Shown here: piece after piece, positions 1-7,825 of the stretch
How positions within the stretch are numbered: position 1 is the first letter of the stretch
How the letters are laid out: each line of letters starts with the position of its first letter
Assembly (NCBI RefSeq): GCF_030684895.1
Contig: NZ_JAUXXP010000088.1
Coordinates: 1 to 36,913 of the forward strand
DNA length: 36,913 nucleotides
Direction: 5' to 3'
Origin: Pseudomonas sp.
GTDB taxonomy: Bacteria > Pseudomonadota > Gammaproteobacteria > Pseudomonadales > Pseudomonadaceae
Made by a program: the position numbers and the translations under genes
The notes under the pieces: model-generated
The model's database searches: none
What the model saw: only the letters and a program-made list of their open reading frames with translations
What the model was told of the DNA's origin: nothing

Positions 1-35
1 TGGCCAGAAAGCGGCAAGATCAATAGGATGCATGG

Positions 36-100
36 TGACAGCAGGGTGCAGGGGTTGGTGTGTTTGGCGACTGCCAATTTACCTGCATCCCTGACTGTCA
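36..100. other. Long imperfect hairpin upstream of brnQ
   Basis: Bases 36-52 pair with 82-100 through 17 base pairs, with two bulged bases (88 and 94) in the right arm. The loop contains a second small hairpin, TTGGC at 64-68 with GCCAA at 73-77. There is no T-run directly after it, so it is not a typical terminator. It lies about 290 bases ahead of the brnQ start. The rest of bases 1-391 shows no convincing gene; a shorter GTTTCCC/GGGAAAC inverted repeat lies near 314-336. It could belong to the leader of brnQ or to a gene off the left edge. Confidence 0.4.
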
Positions 101-391
101 ATCCTCTCTTTCCCACGATCCCGCGAAGAACCTTTTTTATGGCGGCCAAGGATGAACTGTTGCCGATGCGACAGCTTTTTTCACCAGTCCGACAGCCTGA
201 CCTGTGCCAGTGCCGCTGCTGCGTCAATTTCGTTAGGCTTGCAACTATTAGCGCCTGCTCCGCCACAAGCGGCTCAGGGTGCTGCAGTGGCCCTGCTTAA
301 CCGGCTGGGTGACGTTTCCCCCGATCCATCGGGAAACCCTCGGAACTTTCGGTTTTTAACTTGCAACTTTCTGCCTGTGGTATTCCCTTCT

Positions 392-1705
392 ATGACTCGT
401 TTGAAAGGCTCGGATCTCCTGGCCCTCGGTTTTATGACGTTTGCGCTGTTCCTGGGCGCCGGCAACATCATCTTTCCGCCCAGCGCTGGTATGGCAGCTG
501 GCGAGAATATCGGCGCGGCGGCGTTGGGCTTTCTGCTCACAGGCGTCGGTTTGCCGCTGCTGACCATCGTTGCCCTGGCGCGCGTCGGTGGTGGCATGGC
601 GCTGCTCACCGCACCGCTGGGTAAGCGCGCCGGCGTGCTGTTTGCGGTCGCGGTGTACCTGGCCATCGGTCCGTTGTTTGCCACGCCGCGCACTGCGGTG
701 GTGTCGTTCGAGATGGGCGTTGCGCCGTTCAGCGGCAATAGCAGCACGGCGTTGCTGCTCTACACCCTGGCCTACTTTGCGGCGGTGCTGTTCCTGTCCC
801 TCAATCCGGGGCAGCTGGTTGACCGCATCGGCAAGTACATCACCCCGGTGCTGCTGGCCGCACTGTTGGTCTTGGGCGGCGCGGCGCTGCTGGTTCCAGC
901 AGGGGAGATCGGTCAGGTTTCGCCGGATTACCAGAGCACGCCTTTTGTGCAGGGTTTTCTGCAGGGCTATCTGACCATGGATACCCTCGGTGCGCTGGTG
1001 TTCGGCATCGTGATTGCCACCGCGATTCGTGATCATGGCGTGACTGATGGCAAGCTGATTACCCGTTATTCGGTGATTGCCGGCCTGATCGCCGCAGTAG
1101 GCTTGTCGCTGGTGTATATGGCGTTGTTCTACCTCGGCGCAACCAGCCAGGGGATTGCCGGTGAAGCGCAGAATGGCGTGCAGGTGCTCACCGCCTATGT
1201 GCAGCACACCTTTGGCACGGCTGGCAGCCTGTTATTGGCTGTGGTTATTACCCTGGCTTGCCTGACCACGGCTGTGGGTTTGTTGACCGCCTGTGGTGAG
1301 TTCTTCAGCAGCCTGTTACCGGTTTCCTATCGCACGGTGGTGATCACCTTCGGTCTGTTCAGCCTGCTGGTAGCCAACCAGGGCCTGACTCAACTGATCA
1401 GTTTCTCGATTCCGGTGCTGGTCGGTCTGTACCCGCTGGCCATTGTGTTGGTGGCGCTGAGCCTGCTGGATGATCTGTGGTGTTCGTCGGTGCGGGTATT
1501 TCGCCCGGTGATGGCCGTGACTCTGGTGTTTGGCCTGGTTGACGGGGTTGCTGCAGCCGGCGGCAAGGCGCTGATCCCTGGTTTCTTCAGCCAATTGCCG
1601 CTGGCGGACCAGAGCCTCGGCTGGCTGTTGCCGGTGCTGCTGACCTTGGTCCTGGCTGTTGTGGTGGACCGCGTGCTGGGTGCGCCGAAAACCGCCGCAG
1701 CCTAA
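392..1705 (+). CDS. brnQ: Branched-chain amino acid transport carrier, LIV-II type (BrnQ/BraB)
   Basis: This is a cation-coupled symporter for leucine, isoleucine and valine in the inner membrane. The 437-residue product is of normal length for the family and is hydrophobic throughout, consistent with about 12 membrane segments. The N-terminus carries the family signature LGFMTFALFLGAGNIIFPP (residues 12-30), a stretch close to the one in known BrnQ and Pseudomonas BraB proteins. The reading frame stays open for 80 codons upstream, but that part has no carrier-like sequence, so the ATG at 392 was chosen because it places the signature at the usual distance. No clear ribosome binding site precedes it. 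A strong terminator follows, so the gene looks monocistronic. In PAO1 the equivalent gene is called braB. Confidence 0.93.
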   Translation: MTRLKGSDLLALGFMTFALFLGAGNIIFPPSAGMAAGENIGAAALGFLLTGVGLPLLTIVALARVGGGMALLTAPLGKRAGVLFAVAVYLAIGPLFATPRTAVVSFEMGVAPFSGNSSTALLLYTLAYFAAVLFLSLNPGQLVDRIGKYITPVLLAALLVLGGAALLVPAGEIGQVSPDYQSTPFVQGFLQGYLTMDTLGALVFGIVIATAIRDHGVTDGKLITRYSVIAGLIAAVGLSLVYMALFYLGATSQGIAGEAQNGVQVLTAYVQHTFGTAGSLLLAVVITLACLTTAVGLLTACGEFFSSLLPVSYRTVVITFGLFSLLVANQGLTQLISFSIPVLVGLYPLAIVLVALSLLDDLWCSSVRVFRPVMAVTLVFGLVDGVAAAGGKALIPGFFSQLPLADQSLGWLLPVLLTLVLAVVVDRVLGAPKTAAA

Positions 1706-1735
1706 GTTCTGCTGTTTAGCCGCTGTTGTTACCCC

Positions 1736-1760
1736 AGGCCGCTCACTGAGCGGCCTTTTT
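1736..1760 (+). terminator. Rho-independent terminator after brnQ
   Basis: AGGCCGCTCA at 1736-1745 and TGAGCGGCCT at 1747-1756 are perfectly complementary, so about 8 pairs will form around a small loop. A T-run to 1760 follows. It starts 31 bases after the brnQ stop. Confidence 0.85.
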
Positions 1761-1818
1761 GTTGGCCAGCTGAAAGCCAGGCCTGTCTATAATCGGCGCA
1801 GGTTAACAAGGAGTTTGC

Positions 1819-2553
1819 ATGCCAATCAGTGACTACTACCTGCCGCACCTGCTGGCTGTTATCTGGTTCGTCGTCTGCTGGGCCGGTTACACCCGCTATG
1901 CGCAGGCCAAGGGCCGCACCACGCCATGCTTGGCCAGCGTGCTGCACCTGTACCGCGAGGACTGGATGCGCCGCATGCTGCTGCGCGACAACCGTATCGC
2001 CGATGCCAACGTGATCGGCAATCTGGAACGTAACGCCTCGTTCTTCGCCTCCAGTACGCTGATCATCCTCGCCGGTATTCTCACCGTGCTCGGCGCCTCT
2101 GATCGTGCGGTTTCACTGCTGGCCGATCTGCCCTTTGTGCAGGCGGCCAGTCGCGAGCTGTCCGAGGTCAAGCTGCTGTGTCTGGGTATGGTGTTCGTTT
2201 ACGCCTTCTTTACCTTCAGCTGGTGCATGCGTCAGTACAACTTCGCCGCCGTGCTGGTGGGTTCTGCGCCGATGGTGGGTGAGCGGCATGTGACGGAGCA
2301 GGAGCGCAAAGCCTTTGCCGAACGCACCGCGCGGGTGATCTCGATGGCCGCCAACCAGTTCAACCAAGGGTTGCGCGCCTATTACTTTGGCATGGCTACC
2401 CTGGCCTGGTTTATCAATCCATGGTTTTTCATGCTGGTCAGTGCAGGTGTGGTATTGGTGTTATACCGCCGTGAGTTTCACTCCGATGTGCTGGAAGTGA
2501 TGGTCTACACCCAGACCCCGGCGTTCGAGTCGCCCAAGGAGAAAAGCGAATGA
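1819..2553 (+). CDS. DUF599 family inner-membrane protein
   Basis: The 244-residue product has four likely membrane segments at about residues 6-27, 74-93, 116-138 and 193-215, with basic and polar loops between them. Its overall form matches DUF599, a family without an established function. The ATG at 1819 follows an AAGGAG-like site (ACAAGGAGTTTGC), which fixes the start. Its stop overlaps the start of the next gene by four bases (ATGA), so the two are probably cotranslated. The partner is another small membrane protein of the MAPEG family. No substrate can be inferred from the sequence. Confidence 0.85.
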   Translation: MPISDYYLPHLLAVIWFVVCWAGYTRYAQAKGRTTPCLASVLHLYREDWMRRMLLRDNRIADANVIGNLERNASFFASSTLIILAGILTVLGASDRAVSLLADLPFVQAASRELSEVKLLCLGMVFVYAFFTFSWCMRQYNFAAVLVGSAPMVGERHVTEQERKAFAERTARVISMAANQFNQGLRAYYFGMATLAWFINPWFFMLVSAGVVLVLYRREFHSDVLEVMVYTQTPAFESPKEKSE

Positions 2554-2942
2554 GCATCCCATTCTGGTGCATCTTTATCAGCGCGTTACTGATCTTTATC
2601 GCCAAGGCCCCAGTGGCCAAGGCCATGGCGAAGGAGGGTGACGGTCACTACGACAACCACCATCCACGCGCCCAGCAAGCTCGTCTGACCGGTTTTGGAG
2701 CGCGTGCCTTGGCCGCGCACCTGAACAGTTTCGAGGCGTTTCCGCTGTTTGCCGTAGGCGTGCTGATGGCCCATGTGACCAATAACCACGGCGTATTGGT
2801 GGATGTATTGGCCGTGACCTTCGTGGTGGCGCGGGTGCTCTATCTGTTTTTCTACTGGGCTGACCTGCACTGGCAGCGCAGTGTGGTTTGGGTGGTTGGG
2901 CTGCTGTGCAGCCTGCTGCTGATGCTGGTTCCGGCGCTTTGA
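2550..2942 (+). CDS. MAPEG family membrane protein
   Basis: The 130-residue product has hydrophobic segments at about 5-22, 60-75, 82-100 and 107-128. The cytoplasmic loop contains RAQQARLTGFGARALAAHLN and a following NSFEAFPLFAVGVL stretch, typical of MAPEG proteins (membrane-associated proteins in eicosanoid and glutathione metabolism). Bacterial members are mostly uncharacterised; some bind glutathione. The start overlaps the DUF599 stop as ATGA. A bidirectional terminator separates it from the convergent lipoprotein gene. The family call is confident; an enzymatic role is not. Confidence 0.88.
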   Translation: MSIPFWCIFISALLIFIAKAPVAKAMAKEGDGHYDNHHPRAQQARLTGFGARALAAHLNSFEAFPLFAVGVLMAHVTNNHGVLVDVLAVTFVVARVLYLFFYWADLHWQRSVVWVVGLLCSLLLMLVPAL

Positions 2943-2955
2943 TTGCGCCATAAAT

Positions 2956-2984
2956 AAACAGGCCCGCATTAAGCGGGCCTGTTT
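2956..2984. terminator. Bidirectional terminator between MAPEG and lipoprotein genes
   Basis: A perfect 12-bp stem (2956-2967 with 2973-2984) surrounds a 5-base ATTAA loop. An A-tract precedes it and a T-tract follows it, so it can end transcription from both convergent genes. Confidence 0.85.
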
Positions 2985-3000
2985 GCTTCAGCTGGAAGGC

Positions 3001-3291
3001 TTATTGGCCGTCAACAGCATCTTTGACTTCATCGCCAGCATCGTTGATGGCGTCAGCTGCATCATTGGCAGCGTCTTCGATTTTCTCGCCAGTGGTTGGC
3101 TCAGTGCCCATCACTTCATCGGCTTTCTGCTCATTGGCTTCGCCGGTTTCTTCAACGGCATCACCCATGGATTCGATGGCTTCAGCAGCGGATTCCTTGG
3201 CCGACTCTACTTTGTCTTCCGGGGTTTTTTCGCAAGCTGCCAGGCCGAGCATGGCGGCGAGAAGCAGGGCATAGGTGAATGGCTTTTGCAC
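3001..3291 (-). CDS. Small envelope lipoprotein with acidic amphipathic repeats
   Basis: The 96-residue product begins with a lipoprotein signal peptide ending in the lipobox LAAC, with the lipidated cysteine at residue 20. The mature part is very acidic and rich in alanine and spaced small residues (AAEAIES, AANDAADAINDA), a pattern that predicts one long amphipathic helix, as in LEA-like or YtxH-like envelope stress proteins. The GTG at 3291 was chosen because AAGGAG lies 8 bases upstream; the in-frame TTG further upstream has no binding site. A GGAACTT/GTTTAA promoter upstream points to control by the envelope stress sigma factor. The exact function is unknown. Confidence 0.82.
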   Translation of the reverse strand: MQKPFTYALLLAAMLGLAACEKTPEDKVESAKESAAEAIESMGDAVEETGEANEQKADEVMGTEPTTGEKIEDAANDAADAINDAGDEVKDAVDGQ

Positions 3292-3345
3292 GGTTAGTAC
3301 TCCTTGTAATGTAGTGATCAATGCCGGGTCTCCCGGGCATAGCCA

Positions 3346-3373
3346 TTAAACAGCACTGTTTCGCCGAAGTTCC
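3346..3373 (-). promoter_or_regulatory. sigmaE/AlgU-type promoter for the lipoprotein gene
   Basis: On the reverse strand GGAACTT (3367-3373) is followed after exactly 15 bases by GTTTAA (3346-3351). The known sigmaE/AlgU consensus is GGAACTT-N15-GTCTAA, so only one base differs. The predicted transcript starts about 45-50 bases ahead of the GTG. Confidence 0.65.
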
Positions 3374-3481
3374 CCATTAATTTAACGCTGGTTCTCATCA
3401 ACGGGCTGCCTTCGTGATGTCGGCCCTTGTGACAGCGGGTATCATGCTCACCCTTTGTACAGTTGTCCTGAGTCTGAAGTC

Positions 3482-3946
3482 ATGAGCGATTCCCCTATTG
3501 TTGCGCGGGCGCAGCGTTTTCTATCAGCCCTGCGCCATTGCCAGGTGCTCGGCATGAGCGTGCACAGCGCCGATGCGCAGGGGCTGATCCTGCGTTTACC
3601 TTACAGCCCGCAAATTGTTGGCAACCCGGAAACCGGGGTGATCCACGGTGGTGCCATCACCACGCTGATGGATACCACCTGTGGCATTTCCACGGTGTGC
3701 GTGCTGCCCGAATTCGAAATCTGCCCGACCCTCGACCTGCGCATCGATTACATGCGCCCGGCCGAGCCGAACAAGGATGTATTTGGTTTCGCCGAGTGCT
3801 ACCGGGTGACCGAGAACATCATCTTCACTCGCGGCTATGCCTATCAAGACAACCCCGATGAGCCGATTGCCCATGTGGTTGGGGCGTTTATGCGCATGGG
3901 TAAGCCAGCTGATCTGCAACGCACCGCCAAGGGGGCTGGCCAATGA
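3482..3946 (+). CDS. PaaI-type hotdog-fold thioesterase
   Basis: The product (154 residues) belongs to the PaaI/YigI-like acyl-CoA thioesterases. The hotdog signature is visible as GNPETGVIHGGAITTLMDTT around residues 49-68, with the HGG turn and a following acidic residue on the central helix that in this family holds the catalytic water or carboxylate. The ATG at 3482 was preferred to an in-frame TTG at 3455 because family members start near this point. Its stop overlaps the next gene (ATGA), which encodes a second hotdog protein, so the two may form a heteromer. The acyl substrate cannot be read from the sequence. Confidence 0.88.
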   Translation: MSDSPIVARAQRFLSALRHCQVLGMSVHSADAQGLILRLPYSPQIVGNPETGVIHGGAITTLMDTTCGISTVCVLPEFEICPTLDLRIDYMRPAEPNKDVFGFAECYRVTENIIFTRGYAYQDNPDEPIAHVVGAFMRMGKPADLQRTAKGAGQ

Positions 3947-4389
3947 GCACGCTGAACCTCAACCAGCTGGTGCGCGAAGCCCACGAGCAGAACAACTACG
4001 ACTCACTGATCAGTCTGATTCCCTACGCCAAGTTGCTCGGTATCGAGTGCCTGCGCCTAGGCGATGACATGGTGTTTCGCCTGCCGGCCAACCAGGACAA
4101 TATCGGTAATCCGACCTTGCCCGCACTGCATGGCGGAGTGATCGCCGGCTTTATGGAACATTCGGCGATGCTGCACCTGCTGATGTTTATGGGCATTCCA
4201 CATTTGCCGAAAATCATCGACTTCTCGATAGATTACCTTCGCGCTGGCCATTATCGTGACACCTTCGTGCAATGCCAGGTGTGGCGCCAGGGTCGTCGGG
4301 TCGCCAACGTGGCCATCACTGCCTGGCAAACCAACCAGACCGAGCCAATTGCCACGGCGCGGGCGCACTTTAAGGTCGATGAACCTTGA
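3943..4389 (+). CDS. Second PaaI-type hotdog thioesterase, translationally coupled
   Basis: The 148-residue product has the same fold signature (GNPTLPALHGGVIAGFMEHS around residues 51-70) as its upstream neighbour, but the two are clearly diverged, so this is an old tandem pair and not a recent duplication. In the helix after HGG it has ME-H where the first copy has MD-T, so the catalytic details may differ. The start overlaps the first gene by four bases. Hotdog enzymes act as dimers or tetramers, so a mixed complex is possible but is an inference. Confidence 0.87.
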   Translation: MSTLNLNQLVREAHEQNNYDSLISLIPYAKLLGIECLRLGDDMVFRLPANQDNIGNPTLPALHGGVIAGFMEHSAMLHLLMFMGIPHLPKIIDFSIDYLRAGHYRDTFVQCQVWRQGRRVANVAITAWQTNQTEPIATARAHFKVDEP

Positions 4390-4443
4390 GGGATGCCGGC
4401 CCGGCGGATAACCCCTCGTTTAACCATCGCTAAGGAATACTGA

Positions 4444-5697
4444 ATGGATGCGCTGCTGATTCTGGGTGGCTTGCTGCTGATACTCGCCGGGTTGGTCTGG
4501 CTGGTGATGCGCGCTTTTGCTACCAGCCTGCTATGGGGCTGGGCCAGTTTCCTGCCGCCGTTCACCTTGCTGTATGTGCTGCGCCACTGGCGTTCAGCGC
4601 GGCCAGCCTTGGCCTTGGCCAGTTTGGGGATTATCCCACTGGTGGTCGGTCTGACCTTGCTGGCCAGCCATGATGCGCAGCGTCTGGAAGACATCCTCAG
4701 TCTCAAGTGGCTCAAGCCCGAAGTACAGGCACCGGCCGAACTGGCCATTGAGCTGCGCGGCCAGCTGAATGGCCGACCATTCGCGCCGCAGCAGGCCGAG
4801 TTGCTCGATGGCGTGCTGAGCTTGCGTGAGGGCCAGGATTTCTTCGCCCAGAGTGAGCTGATAATTCGTCTGCCGAAAGTCGACAAAGGCCCGGTACGGT
4901 TCGATGTGCTGCCGGCCGATGAAGGCATCCTGCCGGAAGTGGAAATCAGCTGGTTATTGCCCGAGCAGGAGTTGCCCGAAGCGCGACGCTTGAGCCGTGG
5001 CTACACCTTGCATTTGGACTTGCAGCCGCTGGCGCCAAACAAGCTGGCCGGTGATTTCCACCTGGTACTGCCGCCGCAATTCAAGACCACCCTGAGCGGC
5101 AAGCTTGAGCTGTTTCGCAACGGCCTGCGCTATCAGGGCGATAAAGTGGATCGCCAGTTCGACTCGGTCGATACCGTCAGCCACGTGATTCAGGACTACT
5201 TGGAGCGCCGCTTTGCCACTCGCCAGGTGCAGCTGCAGCCCATCGGCAACCTGAACTTCCCCTTGCAGAGCCTTGATCTGAACGTCCAGGCGCGGATTAA
5301 TGGCGAGCTGCAGCAGTTGCCAATTCTGCTGCAGAAGCAGGACAAGCGTGGCTGGCACGTTGCTGCCGATAGTTTTCCGCCATTGCCTAGCGCAGTGGCG
5401 CCGCCCGCAGCCGAGGCCAAACCGGCTGCAGTGGCGACGGTCGTTCCGGAGCGCGTCAGTCGGCCGCTGGATCGACGCGTGCGCTTCAGCCTCGACGGCT
5501 TGCTACGCAGCCCCAACCGCTATGCAAACCTCAGCATGCGTGCGACCACCGAGCGCGGTAGCAGTGCCGAAGGGCGTTTCCATGGTATCGACCAGGATGG
5601 GCGGATCGTCCTGCGCCAGCGCATGAGCGGGCAGGGCGAAGTCAGCTACAGTCTGCTGCCGGAAGAGATTACCCGTATCGAGTTGCTTGAGCCTTAA
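4444..5697 (+). CDS. Membrane-anchored protein of unknown function
   Basis: I do not recognise a named family. The 417-residue product has three N-terminal hydrophobic segments (about residues 3-23, 28-45 and 58-76), then a long soluble part rich in beta-type sequence (about 80-300), a proline/alanine linker (about 315-335) and a C-terminal domain of about 75 residues starting near PLDRRVRFSLDGLL. The C-terminal domain reads like a small beta barrel (RYANLSMRATTERGSSAEGR). The ATG at 4444 follows a TAAGGAATACTGA site. It sits between the thioesterases and htpG, and the htpG heat-shock promoter begins just after its stop. Homologues seem to be restricted to pseudomonads, from memory; transporter labels sometimes given to such proteins are not supported by only three segments. 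Confidence 0.8.
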   Translation: MDALLILGGLLLILAGLVWLVMRAFATSLLWGWASFLPPFTLLYVLRHWRSARPALALASLGIIPLVVGLTLLASHDAQRLEDILSLKWLKPEVQAPAELAIELRGQLNGRPFAPQQAELLDGVLSLREGQDFFAQSELIIRLPKVDKGPVRFDVLPADEGILPEVEISWLLPEQELPEARRLSRGYTLHLDLQPLAPNKLAGDFHLVLPPQFKTTLSGKLELFRNGLRYQGDKVDRQFDSVDTVSHVIQDYLERRFATRQVQLQPIGNLNFPLQSLDLNVQARINGELQQLPILLQKQDKRGWHVAADSFPPLPSAVAPPAAEAKPAAVATVVPERVSRPLDRRVRFSLDGLLRSPNRYANLSMRATTERGSSAEGRFHGIDQDGRIVLRQRMSGQGEVSYSLLPEEITRIELLEP

Positions 5698-5705
5698 GCC
5701 AAACA

Positions 5706-5733
5706 CTTGAAATCCCACAACATGCCCCCACCT
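5706..5733 (+). promoter_or_regulatory. sigma32 (heat-shock) promoter of htpG
   Basis: CTTGAAA (5706-5712) is followed after 13 bases by CCCCACCT (5726-5733). The RpoH consensus is CTTGAAA, 11-16 bases, CCCCATNT, so the match is complete except for one base. It lies about 50 bases ahead of the htpG ATG. Confidence 0.75.
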
Positions 5734-5784
5734 GTATGACATCCGCCGTACTGCGGCTTCGTCAACAATGTGGAGTAAGAGAGC

Positions 5785-7689
5785 ATGAGTGTGGAAACTC
5801 AAAAAGAAACCCTGGGCTTCCAGACCGAGGTGAAGCAGCTGCTTCACCTGATGATCCATTCGCTGTATTCGAACAAGGAAATCTTCCTTCGCGAGCTGAT
5901 TTCCAACGCATCGGATGCCACCGACAAACTGCGTTTCGAGGCGCTGGCCAAGCCTGAGCTGCTCGAAGGCGGCGACCCGCTTAAAATCCGCGTCAGCTTC
6001 GACAAGGACGCCAAGACCGTCACCCTCGAAGACAACGGCATCGGCATGAGCCGTGAAGACGCGATCACCCACCTGGGCACCATCGCCAAGTCCGGCACCG
6101 CAGACTTTATGCAGCACCTGACCGGTGACCAGAAGAAGGATTCGCACCTGATCGGCCAGTTCGGCGTGGGCTTCTATTCGGCCTTTATCGTTGCCGACAA
6201 GGTTGACGTGTACAGCCGCCGCGCCGGTAGTCCGGCCAGCGAAGGCGTGCACTGGTCGAGCAAAGGCGAGGGCGAGTTTGAAGTTGCCACCGTTGAAAAA
6301 GCCGAGCGCGGCACGCGTATCGTGCTGCACCTGAAAGCGGCCGAAGACGAGTTCGCCGATGGCTGGCGTCTGCGCAATATCATTAAGAAGTACTCCGACC
6401 ATATCGCCTTGCCGATTGAATTGCCGAAAGAATTCCACGGTGAGGAGAAGGACAAGCCCGCGGAAGTTGAGTGGGAAACCGTCAACCGCGCCAGCGCCCT
6501 GTGGACCCGTCCGCGTACCGAGATCAAGGATGAGGAATACCAGGAGTTCTACAAGCACATCGGTCACGATTTCGAGAACCCGCTCTCCTGGAGCCACAAC
6601 AAGGTTGAGGGCAAGCTGGAATACACCTCCTTGCTTTACACCCCGGCGCGTGCGCCGTTCGATCTGTATCAGCGTGAAGCACCGCGTGGCTTGAAACTCT
6701 ATGTGCAGCGCGTATTTGTCATGGATCAGGCCGAGTCGTTCCTGCCGCTGTACCTGCGCTTTATCAAGGGTGTGGTCGACTCCAACGACCTGTCGCTGAA
6801 CGTTTCCCGCGAGATCCTGCAGAAAGACCCGATCATCGACTCGATGAAGTCGGCGCTGACCAAGCGCGTGCTGGATATGCTGGAAAAACTGGCGAAGAAC
6901 CAGCCGGAAGAATACAAAAGCTTCTGGAAGAATTTCGGTCAGGTGCTCAAGGAAGGCCCGGCCGAAGACTTCGCCAACAAGGAGAAGATCGCCGGTCTGC
7001 TGCGTTTTGCTTCTACCCGCAGCGAAGATGGCGAGCAGAGCGTTGGTTTGGGCGAGTACATCGCGCGCATGGCCGAAGGTCAGGACAAGGTTTACTACCT
7101 GACAGGCGAGTCCTACGCCCAGGTTAAGAACAGCCCGCACCTGGAAGTGTTCCGCAAGAAAGGCATCGAAGTGCTACTGCTCACCGACCGTATCGACGAG
7201 TGGCTGATGAGCTACCTGACCGAGTTCGACGGTAAGCAGTTTGTCGACGTGGCGCGTGGCGATCTGGACCTCGGCAAGCTGGATTCGGAAGAAGACAAGA
7301 AGGCCCAGGAAGAAGTCGCAAAGGCCAAAGAAGGCCTGGTCGAGCGCCTGAAAACCGCACTCGGTGAGCAGGTTGCCGAGGTGCGTGTTTCGCACCGCCT
7401 GACCGACTCGCCGGCGATTCTGGCCATCGGCGAGCAGGACCTGGGTTTGCAGATGCGCCAGATCCTCGAAGCCAGCGGGCAGAAGGTGCCTGACTCCAAG
7501 CCGATCTTCGAATTCAACCCAGCTCACCCGCTGATCGAGAAGCTCGATGGCGAGGCTGACGAACAGCGCTTTGCTGATCTCACTCATATCCTCTTCGATC
7601 AAGCCGCACTGGCTGCTGGGGATAACCTGAAAGATCCGGCCGCTTACGTGCAGCGTTTGAACAAGCTGCTGGTCGAACTTTCTGCCTGA
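5785..7689 (+). CDS. htpG: Molecular chaperone HtpG (bacterial Hsp90)
   Basis: This is a cytoplasmic ATP-dependent dimeric chaperone. The 634-residue product is full length. The N-terminal GHKL ATPase domain shows ELISNASDA (about 33-41), EDNGIGM (about 82-88), GQFGVGFYSAF (about 119-129) and GTRIVLHL (about 176-183). The middle domain carries the catalytic-loop region LPLYLRFIKGVVDSNDLSLN and the following NVSREILQ. The C-terminal dimerisation domain ends at about residue 630. GGAG lies 9 bases before the ATG. A sigma32-like promoter precedes it and a strong terminator follows, so it is likely transcribed alone on heat stress. Confidence 0.98.
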   Translation: MSVETQKETLGFQTEVKQLLHLMIHSLYSNKEIFLRELISNASDATDKLRFEALAKPELLEGGDPLKIRVSFDKDAKTVTLEDNGIGMSREDAITHLGTIAKSGTADFMQHLTGDQKKDSHLIGQFGVGFYSAFIVADKVDVYSRRAGSPASEGVHWSSKGEGEFEVATVEKAERGTRIVLHLKAAEDEFADGWRLRNIIKKYSDHIALPIELPKEFHGEEKDKPAEVEWETVNRASALWTRPRTEIKDEEYQEFYKHIGHDFENPLSWSHNKVEGKLEYTSLLYTPARAPFDLYQREAPRGLKLYVQRVFVMDQAESFLPLYLRFIKGVVDSNDLSLNVSREILQKDPIIDSMKSALTKRVLDMLEKLAKNQPEEYKSFWKNFGQVLKEGPAEDFANKEKIAGLLRFASTRSEDGEQSVGLGEYIARMAEGQDKVYYLTGESYAQVKNSPHLEVFRKKGIEVLLLTDRIDEWLMSYLTEFDGKQFVDVARGDLDLGKLDSEEDKKAQEEVAKAKEGLVERLKTALGEQVAEVRVSHRLTDSPAILAIGEQDLGLQMRQILEASGQKVPDSKPIFEFNPAHPLIEKLDGEADEQRFADLTHILFDQAALAAGDNLKDPAAYVQRLNKLLVELSA

Positions 7690-7703
7690 TCGCTGTAACC
7701 CCT

Positions 7704-7731
7704 AAAAAGCCCGCCATTGGCGGGCTTTTTT
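7704..7731 (+). terminator. Rho-independent terminator after htpG
   Basis: AAAAAGCCCGCC (7704-7715) pairs with GGCGGGCTTTTT (7719-7730) around a 3-base loop, with a T-run. It begins 14 bases after the htpG stop. Confidence 0.88.
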
Positions 7732-7825
7732 GTCGGCGCTTGATTGACAGCATGGCCGGGGTCGTTTGTGATGCTGTCATTGCGCCACTGGTGCGCATGC
7801 ACAACCGATGCAGTCTTGGGGTGGT

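Noticed and set aside
1..33. Possible start of a divergent gene on the reverse strand (MHPIDLAAFWP from an ATG at 33)
   Set aside because: Only 11 codons are visible, no ribosome binding site precedes the ATG, and the hairpin at 36-100 lies directly upstream. It cannot be supported from this window.
342..369. GGAACTT upstream of brnQ as an AlgU promoter
   Set aside because: No GTCTAA-like -10 lies 15-17 bases downstream.
28..391. Short open frames upstream of brnQ, including the 80-codon in-frame extension
   Set aside because: They lack ribosome binding sites and the extension carries no sequence typical of the carrier family.
5503..7140. A 545-codon open frame antisense to htpG
   Set aside because: htpG is unmistakable on the other strand, and the antisense frame has no binding site or recognisable domain.
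7764..7788. A Pho-box-like TGTGATG/TGTCATT pair upstream of the MHYT kinase gene
   Set aside because: The two units are 9 bases apart, not 11, and only one matches the consensus well.
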